A DNA stretch of 64,000 nucleotides from Undaria pinnatifida (GCA_012845835.1 JABAKD010000012.1:14517695-14581694), one strand, 5' to 3'. Counted from the stretch's first letter, positions 23,460 to 36,122 are shown. A program made the numbers and translations. The notes: a model not told the origin generated them from the letters alone.

Positions 23460-24060
23460 GTGAACCCCCCTTCCCAACCGCGGATGCCCGCCACTTACAA
23501 CGAAACCCAACCAAACCTGCAGCAAATGATGGATCCGGCGCACTGCAAGTTGCTCTACGACGAAAACGAAGACCTGCATGAGTACGAGACCTTCTACGAT
23601 TTCTCCTCATCCTACTTGAACGCTGAGAAGGAAGGTCTAGTGGCAGGCACCGGCGACGCCGCTGGCGCAGTCAGCGCCAATGTCTAAACAAACGGAGCGG
23701 GTGGAGAGTCTGACGACGACGACGTCGAGGTGACGCGAACCTTAGGCGTGGAAGATTTGGGGGAACTAGTCTTGCTCGACAAGAAAACGGTGGGAAATCG
23801 AAAGTGGAGCAGATATTACAAGCAGAGGCTCCGGACTCCGGACGAGCGCGAGGCGGTCGTAGTGCGGTGGAGAGTGACTCGGCTGCAGTTGGGCGCCATG
23901 TACGACGACGAGATGCGAAAAGGAACGCCAATGGGGAACGCGGTCGCGCTTCAATGCGGCCAGTGGCAGGCGTTCAGGAGGCTGCCGAGGGTGTCGCGCC
24001 CCAAGGACGTGAAGATATTGAGGGTGCACCAGCGGAATCAGAAAGGGTTGTCGATATGTG
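23460..24060 (+). pseudogene. REI1/ZNF622-like pseudogene fragment
   Basis: REI1 (ZNF622) is a cytoplasmic 60S-subunit maturation factor. The frame carries HCKLLYDENEDLHEYETFYD then FSSSYLN, like the region after the zinc fingers of that family. After an in-frame TAA (23685-23687) and an acidic linker it continues with LGELVLLDKKTVGNRKWSRY and YKQRLR, like the family's ELVLPSG...GHRSLxRYYKQ motif. The N-terminal C2H2 fingers are absent upstream. There is no intron across the two conserved blocks, which fits a 5'-truncated retrocopy; the tail becomes unlike the family after about 23880. Family assignment is from memory of motifs. Confidence 0.6.
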
Positions 24061-25160
24061 ATTTTTTGCGGTTGTTGTGGTTTGCTGGGGGGGCTACTTG
24101 TGGTTGTCGTAGACGATCCCCGTTTTCCGTCATTTTAAGGAGGATGGTTTTGCGACCGGGAGGATAGCTTTGCGGCCGGGAAAGTGGCTTTGGAACCGTG
24201 GGGAGGCGTGCCTGCTTTCAGGAGAACTATTTCCTAATTTTCTGCCTGGAATACTTCAATACGGACCGTATCTAGTCTACGGCCGTGGTTCTAGCGTCCT
24301 ACCGCTGTTGTTGTCGGTTGTTAAACACGAACGTCTTAGGCTCTTGTTGTGACCTGTGCCGGAACATTGCCATGCGTCCGCCGGCAGCTTTATGTCATAT
24401 TGATGTCATATTGATGGCATTTTGATGTCAAAACTGTCATGCGTGCCGAGCGTTAAAAGTTTCGAAGTCACAGCTGAGGATGACGTGCTTAGATTGTTTT
24501 GTACGGTAATGTCCATTCACCATTCACCCTTATATCGCGCTAAAATGAAAAGTTAGACGAGTGAAACCGCGAGACACTCTAGTGCCAGAACATGCACTCC
24601 ATGTATATCCCGTGCAAAGGAAGAAAAAAACTCAACTGGGGTACTACCGCGTTCAAGCACCCGCCACCACCACAGCGAGCGGGGTACCCGATTCCCAAGA
24701 TGTTATGTTTGAGTACATCGAGCAAAATTGCTGCTGCTGCTGCTGCTGCGACATGCGCACGCCGTGAACGATGGGGCAGAGCTTCGTATGACATTTGATC
24801 CGTTGCGTGACTCTCGCAGTGAACGGTGGCCAAAGATTAGTCGTAGTATGGTGTTTAATTTGATCTATCGGCGCACATGCATGTTGACATGCGATATATG
24901 ATTGATGCAACATGTCAGGTCCTCATAGATCAGCGTGAGTCAGTAACACTATATGAAAAATCGACGAGCGCTGGGACTGCTAAACCCTATGCGCGATACG
25001 AATTGAAAGCAAGAACCGGGGGGAAGAAGGGACAACAACCTGTGACCACGGCTTGTCCAGAAGCTGGATAGTAGAAGTGTGCAAAAAACAGATCAACAGG
25101 AGGAGGTAACGATCTATCTGTAGCTTTTTGATGGATATTTTGATAATAGACGACCTGAGT
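24061..25160. other. Gene-poor interval
   Basis: No supported gene. It contains the short repeat tgatgtcatattgatggcat near 24395-24430, a (TGC)n run at 24731-24749, and a diverged SINE-body copy at 24955-25130. Confidence 0.45.
24955..25130 (+). repeat. Diverged SINE-body repeat
   Basis: The section with gaaagcaagaaccgg...cctgtgaccacggcttgtccagaa resembles 47870-47995 and 51860-52045, and more distantly the SINE bodies at 35160 and 62140. Confidence 0.5.
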
Positions 25161-25229
25161 ACTATTATCATAGCTGCGATACAAACGTACACACATATAT
25201 ATATGTGAGGCGGTGACACAATGCGGCGT

Positions 25230-25862
25230 ACATGCACATGCCGCCTGAGCATGAAATGGTCTCACTCACGTCGAATACATCATTCACAAAAAGATAGGCA
25301 AAATGGGTCGAACTCTTCGTTACCGCCACCAGTGCTCCATCTTCCTTGCAAAAAATGCCACCACCATCACCTACGCCTAGATGGAAGAGGATCTCTCCAC
25401 TTTCCAATACTAGCCAACCCGCAACTCTGCAACTCTTTCCATCCGTACTTGTTTCCAGTACGTCCCGGTTGTATCACAGTACGCCCCCCTTGCGAAGAGC
25501 GACGAGTAAGTCACCTTTCGCCAATTTAGTATTATTGCTTGGACTGAGCTGCCACCAACTACGAAAACCCTATTCTTCCGTAGCCAAGGGCGAATCGCAT
25601 CGCCCTCGATCATCGCAGTGGTGGTTACTATGTTAACCCTTTATACGACGACCGTGACTTTCGTCTGCTTGTTGCTGCGGTACTTTTCACCGCACCTCAC
25701 CCACTCACTCAGTGCGCGAACCCTCGTGGCGTAATCCGCCCTCAAGTAGAATCTACTCTGTGCAATGTAGTGGTGAACGGTGAAATCTTCCCTGCCTGCC
25801 CCGCAAGACAAAGTCGTCTTGGAGCGACGAAGAGACCCACCAAGAAGACATAACTCCATCAA
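25230..25862 (-). pseudogene. Unassigned degenerate coding sequence
   Basis: Three adjacent minus-strand pieces read like protein: 25862-25641 (SLRRSKTTLSCGAGREDF, RFYLRADYATRVRALSEW), 25613-25410 (IEGDAIRPWLRKNRVFVVGG) in the same frame after a TAA, and 25407-25168 (FHLGVGDGGGIFCKEDGALV) in another frame. Composition and length suggest a decayed gene, perhaps of transposon origin. I do not recognise a family or a catalytic motif. Spliced exons of a real gene are possible but I found no convincing splice sites. Confidence 0.3.
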
Positions 25863-26139
25863 GGTGTGGACAGGATTAAATTACCAACTCTAGCACACAA
25901 CCTTCACTCCCCACCATCTCATCAAGTAGGTGATTGCGTTGGCCCAACACCTACTGACCTGCTCCGAGCATCGCTGACAGACCTGTCTTCTAGCAGGCCG
26001 CCAACTTGCTTCTGACAGGCTGCGTTATTTGCAACTCCTCTAGTCAATCAAACTTTCCACTCGGGAGGCGCTGGTACATACTGTGACCCGTTGGACCGGT
26101 GCCAGGATCATCACCCAAAAACAAACAAAACCGTTGTTG

Positions 26140-27720
26140 TCGCAAAGGCCTTATTTAATCGGCGGCATACCATCAAATATGGCGTCATAACACCCTACCC
26201 GTCTTAACCAGCTAAAATACGCGGTACCTGGCAAACATATGCGTTTTCCATCACGTGCTTTCGCCAAGTTGCGCAACCAACCAACGAAGACTTCGCTGTG
26301 TCCAACGCTTCCTGCTGGCTCGGTTCGGTTGGCCACGGACCGGAAAGCGTGCAAGGAATATCGCGGACGCCATAGACTACATAGGTAGGAGAGTGCTCAC
26401 CGACGAAAAACACTTGCTACACTCAATCCATCCCCAACCGACCAACAACGACTCTGCAACGATGAGCTCTACTCCGCTTGCCTCCCTTCGTCTCCGGTGG
26501 CTTCCCCGGGCTATAGTTGGCAGTAGTACCCGCCCCCGATCCCCCTTAGCGCAGCGCGAGGTCACTCGACACCATGTTTTAGTTTCTTGGTTGGGTTTTT
26601 CAGATCCAGGACTGGGTGCTACTCAGCCATGGGCGAAGTCACGTGCCAACAACCGCCCTAACACTGAAACACGCATGCGATTTAGCGGCAAACATGATAG
26701 GTGGGGTCTCTTATGATCCCACACCACTTAAGTCATCATGTGCGGATATCTCGACGTGGACCGACATCGAGCAGGCCCTCGATCCCCACCCCACAAGTAG
26801 ACTAGATCATATCCTGTGAGGCAGCAATTGTACGAGGTGTGGACGGGATTGACGACTATCAGCCCACTACTCCGTCCCCACCGACTTTGCTCTCCCGTGG
26901 GTTGACGACATGCCCGTGGCGTCAGCGTACCGCGACACCACTACTAGCGAAATCCTGCCCCGTATAACTCAAAGTGACGCAGACGTTTTAAGGTACGGAC
27001 TTACTTGGCTATTTTCCCACATCCTTTTGACCAGCCACTAAATATCCGTAGCGACAGCAGCAACCTGCTTTAGCAGGTTAACTTCTCGCGACGTCATTTG
27101 AACCGTGTTTTTTACTCTTAGTGGGGTGCGATTGCACGTACTACTAACCAAAATAGGACCAGCGCTTTCAGTAACCCGAAAACAAGCTGCAATGAGTCGT
27201 CGCAAAGCCGATCACCGGCGACCTACAAAAGCTCAAGGACACCCAATCCACCATACACCACCAGAAACTCAATCGCGTTTAGTCAGGCTGAGTGGCCAAC
27301 ACTTGCTACCAACGGTCTCGGCTCTATTAATAGTGGCCAAGGCGGTTCGAAAGGTAAGCGCGCGAGAACCCTCTTCCATCGACTCCATGATACTCGATCA
27401 CCCACTACAACAAAAACTCTTGATACACAAAACCCATCGCCAACTGACCAACAACACTCGCACGCAACAACACCGCAATACATTCCTGACTATTTTTCCT
27501 TGTTTCTCCGAGCAAAATCACAACTCCCGGCTACACCAAAGTCTCAGTATATACCCACCCACTCACACCCATAACGCAACGCGAGGTCAAACGACGCCAT
27601 TTTTTTTTTTCTCGGCTGAGTTACCCAGATCCCAGGCTCGGGAATTGTGCAGCCGAGGGCGATGAGGGCGATTGCCCTCGACTACACTGGTACTGACCGG
27701 GGCCATGACGTGGCATACCA
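26140..27720. repeat. Two diverged tandem units of about 0.8 kb
   Basis: The stretch 26270-26660 and the stretch 27290-27670 share ordered landmarks: ccaaccaaccaac / cgccaactgaccaacaac, then gcaacgcgaggtca / gcagcgcgaggtca, then cagatccaggactggg / cagatcccaggctcgg. A second shared part follows (gtgggttgacgacatgcccgtggcg at 26895, like the 150-bp units below). No gene is supported here; open frames are not conserved between units. Confidence 0.5.
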
Positions 27721-27739
27721 GGCGGTCTGAACGCAGACC

Positions 27740-28450
27740 ACACAATATGCGAATCTCTCGACGACGGCATTCGAGTAGATCCTTACGAATTCCCTGCCCC
27801 ACTTATGTTCTGTGACGCAGAAATGTGTGGACAGGAATGACATCCTGCCCACACTAGTCCTTCCACCGAATACTATCGGATGGGTGGACATGCCCGTGGC
27901 GCCAGCAAGACGATGCGACGCCACTAGCAACTCCCGCTTCACAGATGTTCTGCGAAGGGGAAATAACTGAAGTGTGAACGGTATTAACGTCATGCCCACA
28001 CTCGTCGTCCTCCCACCGACAACGTTCGGATGGGTGGACATGCCCGTGGCGCCAGCAGGACGATGCGGCGCCACTGGCAGCTCCCTGCGCCACAGGTATC
28101 CTGTGGTCGCGGAAGACATTTGAGGGGACAACAGGATCTACGTCCTGCCGACCCCCTTCTTTCCATCCGATTTTTATCGGAATGGGTCGACAAGCTCGTG
28201 GCACCACATAACAATGCAGCGCCACCAGCGAACAACCTGCGCCACAGGCATCCTGTGATCGCGCAAGGCCGTTCACGTGTCGACAGGATCTACGTCCTCC
28301 CGACTACTTCTTCCCACCGGTTAAGTGGGTTGACACGCTCGTGGCATCACATAAAAATGCAGCGACACTAGCAACTCCCGGACCCACAGGGTATCCTGTG
28401 GTCCGGAAGACATTTAGGAAGGCGACGGCAAAAATGACCAACAACGCCCT
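27740..28450. repeat. Tandem array of about 150-bp diverged units
   Basis: Four units share a core gggtggacatgcccgtggcg or gggttgacacgctcgtggca, at about 27872, 28030, 28183 and 28325 (spacing about 140-155). Each continues with ccactagcaactccc and cacaggtatcctgtggtc. The last unit is also the start of duplication copy B, and the window's first bases are another one, so copy A is probably preceded by the same array. Confidence 0.7.
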
Positions 28451-31400
28451 TCCTAAGCCCTTGATGCCAGTAGCAACCCGCTTTCGCGGGCTGACTTCCC
28501 GTGGCGTCGTTTATTAACCTCTTGCCAAACTTTGGGGGACTGTGATACATATCATACTGAGACCGGAATTCGAAACAAAAAACAAAACACTAAAAGATAC
28601 CCTCGGAATTTCGGCCGTGCGCACGTACAACACGAAACAAAAAGAAAGAAAACATACACCATGCCGCGATGCCAGGCAACAAGACGGGCGGAAAGGTGGA
28701 ATACACATCTATCATACCCCTACAACAACCTCCTCTCCACCGTCTGCACGCCCGCCAGCAAAACTCCACACTATCCGCCCTCCGCCCTCCCGTGCGAACA
28801 TCCCACACGTCAATTCCTCCCCGCCCCCAAATCAATAAGGGGCGTTCATGGCTAGTCTAAGGACACAAAAAGCAGCGCTCACAGAAGAAAATTGTAGACG
28901 GGTTACGCAGCGGGTTTGCACCTCGCTACGGCGAAACCCGGGCAGAAAACAGCTATTTCACAAACTTTATCGTGAACGGGATACCTGAACCCCGACAACG
29001 ACACACGCCCAAGCAACTCGTCGCACTGGGCTACCTGTATCAACCAGGCAAGGGTGGCGTCGAAGCGTGTACCATAGGGTAAACTGCCCGGTTGTTTCGG
29101 AGGCTCGACAACATCTTGAATCTTCTGCCAACGACGCCTAATCGAGAAGGGTGCAGAGAGCGCTGTCCCAAGGCGCCTTCCTCGTGTAGGACGTCGTCAA
29201 GGAGGCGGTTCACGAACAGGAATACGATGCAAGCGAACACACCTGTGGACTGCGAAAACGGGGGGCAAGGGAGTTGCGGGGGTCGGGCCAGGGTCGGGAG
29301 TGTCAGATCTCGGCATGCACTACAACAGTGGTATCCAGGATCGCATGGATTCGCTGTCGGTAACACAAGTCGTCTGATACATGAAGTAGCTACCTAGCAG
29401 TGGTGCACAAGAGCGTAAGCTGTTGTGGCAGCGTTAGGAATGCGGCATCGACTCGCGTTTTTGTCATGGGGGTCGGTCAGCGTCTCGCGTGTCGGGAGAT
29501 TGGCGCGCACTACGTACAGCAGTGGGGAGACAGCAAGCATCGCATGGATTCGCTGCCGGTAACATAACTCATCCGTAACAAGTCGTCGGTAACACAAGTC
29601 GCCCCATACACCAGGTAGCTATCGTACAGAACTGGGGTACAGCAGCTGTTGTGTAAAACGTCCGTTCTCTCCGAGTGCACAATTACAAAGATATATCTGG
29701 TAAACTCTAACGCTGCTGCTACTATTATTGATGAACGTGCATCAGCCGTGGTGCACGTGTAAATTGGGTTCATTTACTATGATGCTCTAGCCCTTCTGCT
29801 GCCGCCGTTTCTTATGGAGAGGAGCGTCGTTCAGCAAGGTGAAAGGGGAGTAGAAGTACAACTATCATACCCGGTTTAATCTTTATGACTTCGGAAATAG
29901 CCTATTGGTACCGTACCCGTACGTCCACAATATACGTTGGTTTTCACGCTTGTTTTTGTATCCCGACTGGAGGTCTGGTGGGGTTTCGTGTTTCAGGTGC
30001 GGGCGGTCGGTGGTATCTTACAACACAATACAACCTTTAGGTAGTTGACTAGTCTAGACTATATGTCGGCAGCTGTCGTTTACGTTTATCTTGATAATAC
30101 AAGGTTTGTGCGGTTTACGCCACCCGCTCAATGTCGCGATTCCCAAGACCTTGACAGCGGAGACGCGCAACACATCGATCAACACCCCTGCACACGTGAC
30201 AGGTTTGACAGCTTTTAGTATTAGGCTAATAACCACAGTCAGGCACCGCGTAACACACCAACTCCCACAGGAAGAGTTCTCACGCCGTGTTCTGTTTCCG
30301 TAGAGACGTGTGGCGGAATTTGAAACTACAATTCAAAACTGATTTCATTACCAGGCATGTTATAGCAGCGTTCGTAACGCCGCGTCGATTCGTACGTTTA
30401 ACACTGCCGAACCCCTACAAACTACAAATCCTCCGAGTACGTATGCAGTACTGTAGGGTGCTTACAAACGGAGCGTTTAGAACGTAAAAACAACCCTTAG
30501 AAACTATAGATTAATTTTGAAACAAAAAAACAGAATCGAAGCTGAGATAGGAAGGTTAAGACAAGTTTGGTTGGGGTTAGGGTTGGTAAAATACAGGGAA
30601 TACAACACCGAGTCACCAAGAGATTGTTTGTTTTTGCCTTTTTCGGAATCAAGAAATTTCAAATTTCAAATGTTTTGGGATAACAAAGATTGATAAAGCA
30701 AGCGCGAAAAAAAGCGAATATAGCCCAACAACGATTTATCGCATCCGAGCGAGGGCCAACACCACGCCAAGCACAGCAGCTACCAACGCCCCGTAGACGA
30801 GACACACAGAAGGCAGCGCAAAGGATACATTGACAACATGCCGCTGGTGCCAGTCAACAACGATTCCACCACCATAGTCAAAATTGTCGCCCGTGGCGCG
30901 GTCGCTATTGATAATCGATTCCAGTGCTGCTGTACAACCTAAAATCGAGAGCGTTGCGGCAAGCAATGACGCTTTCGGCCAGCACGTGTTCTGTATTCCG
31001 CTCCTATCTTCGCATTTCAGGATACCGGTGCCCCTGCAGCTGCAGCGTACGGTCGGCTAGGTGTGGGCACACTCCCCTCTATTTTAAGGGCCGGGTGTCG
31101 CCTCTACGGCAGCTGGGCGGCATACTATGATAATCGTGTCGTGCCACATCTCAACCGTTGTGTGTATTTTACACGATGCCGCATTTGGATACCCTCCTCT
31201 TTCCGCCCCCAGAACACCAAAGTCGGGTCGTTTTTCGTTCTGTTGTCTTTAGAAAGTAGACAAAAATATGTCTGGTGGGCATTTTGTTGCTGCCTGTATA
31301 GTCTAGACTATATATCACTGGAACGCAAAGTGCCCGTGTGCCGCGCCGGGGCTCTTACGTGTACCTGTACTTGTATCTTTCATGCGTTTGCAGGTGCGAG

Positions 31401-32483
31401 TGCTTTTCGTATCAAACAGCTTTATTAGGCGACCTACTGCTCTGTAAAGGTGTACTACTGCTCTGTAGAGGTGTAGGTTGAGGTCGGTCATCGCGCTGAC
31501 CTGACATCATTGTTTTCAGGAGTCGTCGCTGCTATTGGTGGTGGTGTCAGAACAAATTCAGCGGACACGCCACACTGCTTCGGACCCCGGGTACAACAGT
31601 ATAGAGAGCAGGAAGCTGGTAGATACTGCTGGTGCAGCAGTAGGTTTTCGGTTTGTTGAGCCTCTCGTTGAATATCAGGCCGCCCGCAAGTCCCTCCACT
31701 GCTCATGCTCCTACATAAGACACCACGACACAAGTTACCCTTCCCCCCCTTGCCCAACGGATGCTACTGTTCTCTGCTGCAGCAAGTTTTGCCAGGCCAT
31801 CGGGAATATCAGACTATTGATACCACAAGTACATAGACTACCATATACCATTTCATCTATAAACATAAGGAGCGTTTACATAAAGTTATTAACATAATAA
31901 CGGTCCTTATATTTCCGGGCAGAAGGAGTACATAGAGCTACGACAAGGAGCCGAAAGTCGATTGCCGAAACATGGAAGATGCGCGCTGACGGGTATCTTT
32001 CACGCTTTCACGCCCCTTCCCAAGCAGCAAAGAAATTAAACAGAGGAACGATCTAAGTCTGCACGCAACCAAGAGAGGTGGGAGATGGAGGTGCCCGCCT
32101 TCTAGCCAGACTGCGCCAGACCACGCCACCATGCCTAGGCTGCTTGGCTGATGATCGCGGCGTTCGGTCGAACTGCACATGCATCAATCGGTATACTACA
32201 GCAGTAAAAGCAGTGTCGACCTCAAAGTTCAACACTTACATCAGCAGGAGTTTTGTTTGGGCCATGGCAGCATGAAGAGTTCCCCAGCCGAAGCGACGCG
32301 TGAAAGGAAGAAGGAAAACTATTCCGCCACCCGTCGTCCTGCCCCTGCCCCGCTTGGGGCAGGTGCCCCCACACCGCCGCAGGACCTTGTTCGTTCGTTT
32401 GTCTCTGCAATCGATGCCAGATTGTGCTGATATCGCGTTAGCCAATCAGATACGGAGATTGACGGTTACAAAGTATTTTGTTT
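28293..32483. repeat. Copy B of the large dispersed duplication
   Basis: Direct-orientation partner of 1-5225. It lacks the 550-bp insert of copy A and has unrelated DNA at 30395-31265. It contains extra TA-GTC-TA-GAC-TA insertions at 30051 and 31299. Homology to copy A stops at about 32483, shortly before the MITE at 32501. Confidence 0.8.
30732..30966 (-). pseudogene. Possible terminal exon of a membrane protein
   Basis: On the minus strand tctcgattttag|gtt could be a 3' splice site. It is followed by an open frame (GCTAALESIINSDRATGDNF, then VVDWHQRHVVNVSFALPSV) ending in a hydrophobic segment (LVYGALVAAVLGVVLALA) and a stop at 30736. It lies in a part of copy B that copy A lacks. No upstream exon was found, so this may be an isolated fragment. 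Family unknown. Confidence 0.25.
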
Positions 32484-32500
32484 TTAAATTATAGGGCAGA

Positions 32501-32704
32501 CGACAGAAAGCGGTATACCTCAACCATTCTGCGCCACCGTGCAGTATAGCAGAATACACCTAGATTTTTGGCCACGATCCGCGACGCTGATTGGTCAACT
32601 CAGCCTCGTACCGGTTTTTGACACCCACCCCTTTTGCGGTATCGTACCTCGGCTTTTCGGCTCGGCCGTCACCGCTTTCTGACGTGACCCACCGCTTTCT
32701 GTCG
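32501..32704 (-). mobile_element. MITE with 14-bp TIRs, copy 1
   Basis: Ends cgacagaaagcggt and accgctttctgtcg. Both flanks carry GA (32499-32500, 32705-32706), a possible 2-bp target duplication. A subterminal repeat of ccgctttctg is present. Inverted partner of 38926-39131, about 85% identical. Confidence 0.75.
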
Positions 32705-32758
32705 GAATATATAAATATATATAAAATCATTCCTTGAATATCGAGTCATTCCTTGGTG

Positions 32759-32975
32759 TCATGGACTTTGGTCAGGAGTTTTTTGTCTCGGCCTAAGTAT
32801 GCGATTCGCGGATGGAACTGGAATTCTCGGTCGAATATGGCTTGGTTCGAGCGCCGCCTTCGGGGGGCGGCTCCAACGCCCCTCGCCCTGCCGTGTCCGT
32901 TCCGCACATCGACGTGAACGCGGACGGGTGCCGAGCGAGACGAGCGAGTGTCGAGGAAGAATTTTGGAAAAATTG
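32759..32975 (+). repeat. Dispersed repeat Q, copy 1
   Basis: Shares ggagttttttgtctcggcct, ctcggtcgaat, ggcggctccaacgcc and gtgaacgcggacgg with 60244-60480, and in shorter form with 61528-61665. Confidence 0.7.
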
Positions 32976-34194
32976 TTGAATCTTAATGGCTGCAACGCCT
33001 GAATGATTTACATAATTGGCATCATTTCCAAACGGCACGTCGTGATAATGTTTGGAATTTTGCGGTGGCATACTCTCGAGCGCTAGTTTCTTTGCTGTAC
33101 CTTTTACTAGTTCGTTTGGTTTCTTGCTCGGCATTTTATTGCTTTTGTTTCTGCTCGTTTTGCCAGCTGGAAATTCAATTTTTTAGTGTGGGTTCACCTG
33201 AAACGTGACACAAGTTACCGACGATATCCAACAACTTCGCGACACAAATTACCGACCGCAAAACGTTTTGTGACAAAATAACTCCCAAACCATGGAATCA
33301 TGGCATTTTCATGTAACAGAATCTCGAGACAAATTTTGAGCTCGTCGTCGTGCCGTCGAGGTACGAGGAAACCCGTACGTACTGGGTGAGAACAGCAGTA
33401 TGTACGACGAGCATGTACGCCAACTGACAACATTGGCAAACACACAACATCAGGTGCAGCAGCAGTAGCCGAAGGGCGAAACTTCTAGCACATACTGCAG
33501 CAACTAGTAGCAACCAGAACCACAGCAGATAGCTCAAAGTGCAGTACGAGTGCCGTAGGCAAGTTTAAACGTACACGCATCACTCTGTCCAATATTTAAC
33601 AACCGTTTTATATTCTTATTGAAAGAGAAGAAAAATATTACATTTCCTATGAGAATGATACGTCGTACGAGCGGACGTTCTGATTCTGGTGTGTTGCTGC
33701 TGTGTGGCCATAGAGCACACCGCGTGTTTGACCCAAACAAGAGCCAACAAGAGGCAGCCCACAGGCGCCCTCAACACAGAGACACGTGACAACCACAGCC
33801 AGCTGTCGATCGCGTAATTCGCCGGTAGTCCGTGCTTCGGTGGGTGTATCGGAAGTCGTTCGTAGTACTGCTGTAGATCGTCGAAAAACCACGTTGCATC
33901 GTTCTGGTGGCAGACTCGCCAGTAGACCCCCCAAAATTTATTTACCTTTTCTTTTTCTTGGCCCCATGCACCCATTTCCTTTCCTTTCTCTTTGTTTGTT
34001 TCTTTTTGCCAATTGACTTTGCGTCTGTTGTGCGTATGCGTAGTGATAGATACCACGTGTAATATATGCGTGGTAGTCTTTCTTGGGTGGCAAGCGGTAT
34101 AATCGGTTTTTCCAGGCGCGAGTAATGAGACGTATGCACCAGCACCATGGACCTGGCACATCGTAGACTGACTCCCGATTTCACTTTTATATGT

Positions 34195-34390
34195 TTCTGG
34201 TGGAGGCATGAATTGCGTCAGCTGTGATTCATGCGTGTCACAGCCGACGCAATTCATGCGTGTACCACCTTTGGTTTGTGTTTTTCCCCTAGGGTATTTT
34301 TCAGCTCCAGAGTGACTGGAGCGTGTCCTGTGACCACGGACTTGATTATGCGAGTTAATGTGAGAACAACAACAACAACAACAACAACGG
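34195..34390 (+). repeat. Foldback repeat with (AAC)n tail, copy 1
   Basis: The stretch 34206-34257 is a near-perfect inverted repeat (catgaattgcgtcagctgtga and its complement around a short loop). It continues with ctccagagtgactggag and tgtgaccacggacttgatta, then an (AAC)n tail. The inverted partner is at 39720-39903. A simple tail suggests a retroposed short element, but no polymerase III boxes were seen. Confidence 0.6.
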
Positions 34391-34866
34391 AAATATTGCC
34401 TGTTTCTTGACCTTTCAGCTGCTTCCTGCTAATTTGGTTTTTCTGCCAACACGATTTTGAACCTTTTCGCGATTTTTCTTCCTTTTTGTCTAGTAAGTTG
34501 AACCTCCTACCATTTGCCGCTAATTTGCCGCCTGTGCATTAGTTGCGGAACGGTCCAGCTTTAGCTTTTCTTTGATTCGCACCATTTGTTTTGTACTTGA
34601 CGAAGCTTCAGCGGCTGAGATCTGGGCTTGGCTCATCAGCTCGACACCGCCCAGCACCCCATCGCAGCGCTATAGCTTACAGCAACGAAGCGCCGTGCAG
34701 TGCCCTGCGATGCCCTGCGGCTCAGCTCAGCAGCGCACCCCTAGCTCAGCAGAGCGAAGCGCTATGCTTTGCCGTGCTCTGCTGTCGCGGTCGTTCGTTA
34801 TTCATGATATCTAAAACTCCGCGTACGCTGATATTTAGGTATTTGGCGCTTTATTCTATACATATC

Positions 34867-35322
34867 GCGTCAACCATCGTAATATCATACAATATGTAGG
34901 AGGGAATGTAATCTCTATGCAAATATCCTGTTTTGTTTTAATCAATTGTCAGCCGGCCGCCCCGGTGGTCTATTAATAATAATAGTGGTTTTACCCTCGA
35001 ATACTACTAACGTTTGGTTGTCCTTGAGTTCGACACCCACCACGATGAGATTTGACTTCATTTGCAAAAATGAAAAAAAACAGGGATCAACTAACTGCTG
35101 AGAGCACCTAGCAGCGTGGGTTGGTTCGACGCGAGTCGACGAGGGAAGAAAATGCTGGATTATCCTCGCGGTAAAAATGAAAGCACGTGCCGAAGTGGGG
35201 AGGGAGGAGGAGAGCCCGCTATGTGACCCCGGATCTGAGTTACTACTGGGAGGGAGCGCGAGAGTGGTGCGGGGATAATGCATGAGATGAAGAAAAAAAA
35301 ATGTTGCAAAGGTTTATTATTA
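34867..35322 (+). mobile_element. tRNA-headed SINE, copy 1
   Basis: Aligns with 61855-62301 over its whole length. The tRNA-like head includes ccggtggtcta and gagttcgacacccacc (B-box like); the A-box region is split by an AT-rich insertion (ttaataataata) at 34972-34983. The body has ctgagagcacctagcagcg, cgcgagtcgacga and gtgaccccggatct. The end is aatgttgcaaaggt. Confidence 0.75.
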
Positions 35323-35782
35323 TTACTACCAGTAAATAATATGTCTGTCTCTAGGAAATACGCACGGCACTATCAGCAGTCGTCATGGTAGAGACACTCC
35401 GGATATTATGCATTGAGGGGACGCGTCCGATTTCGACAACGTGAAAGCCCCCACGAAGAAAAGACAACAGACACACATATCCCGCCTTCCCGAGAAAAAA
35501 CAGAGAAGAAGCGCTACGCCAACCTCCCGTACGAGCGAAGCCATCCCCGCACCAATCTTAGACAACGCCGCCTCAACGAGAGATCGCCCTCCTCTTCTAC
35601 GTTTTCCTCCTCGCCCGCGACCACGCAGACCAATCAATGCGACAGCATTCACGTAACAAACAAAGCAATCTTCTTCCAAAACCTCGCCGGCTGACATGTC
35701 CTCATGTCGACGTTTGATGCAAACCGACTTTGCATCCTGTCGACTTCGAACCTCCATTGCCACGGGGACAGCAGTGCAGTCT

Positions 35783-36122
35783 CTTCATTAGTGCCAAGGC
35801 CTCTTTTGTTTCGCCTAGAGGCGACGCAGGTTCTCAATTATAATACTATTTTCGGTATTTTTGTTTGACAGACGCCGACTTTTACTTGACGGCGCATTTA
35901 ACATAGTTTGTTTCGCCTATCCTTGCCTTCTTTGTTGTATAATATTACGTTTTTTCTTTTGTCAAAGCATGACTCTCATAATCCCATGTTCGTATTAAAC
36001 TCTTGGCATTACTTCAAAGTCCAATGCATGCCAAATCGGACAGCTACACCTTAAGTTGTCGAAGTGCTGCCCTGCCCTACCCGAAGCATGGGCGCCGGCG
36101 AATGCCGGCGCCCATGCGGAGC
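35783..36122 (+). repeat. Hairpin-ended repeat family P, copy 1
   Basis: Aligns with 63383-63732 at about 75-80% with indels. The last 62 bases (36061-36122) are identical in the two copies and contain a 14-bp perfect stem (36086-36099 with 36104-36117) around the loop GAAT. Confidence 0.75.

Larger units (their letters stand above)
32705..34866. other. Gene-poor interval with repeats
   Basis: Contains the repeat 32759-32975 and the foldback repeat 34195-34390, an (AAC)n tract at 34370-34387, and a run of cagcgc/gctcag-rich sequence at 34640-34790. No supported gene. Confidence 0.45.

Noticed and set aside
30570-30600. Telomere
   Set aside because: Only isolated ggttaggg-type words (also at 11860 and 42338), not an array.
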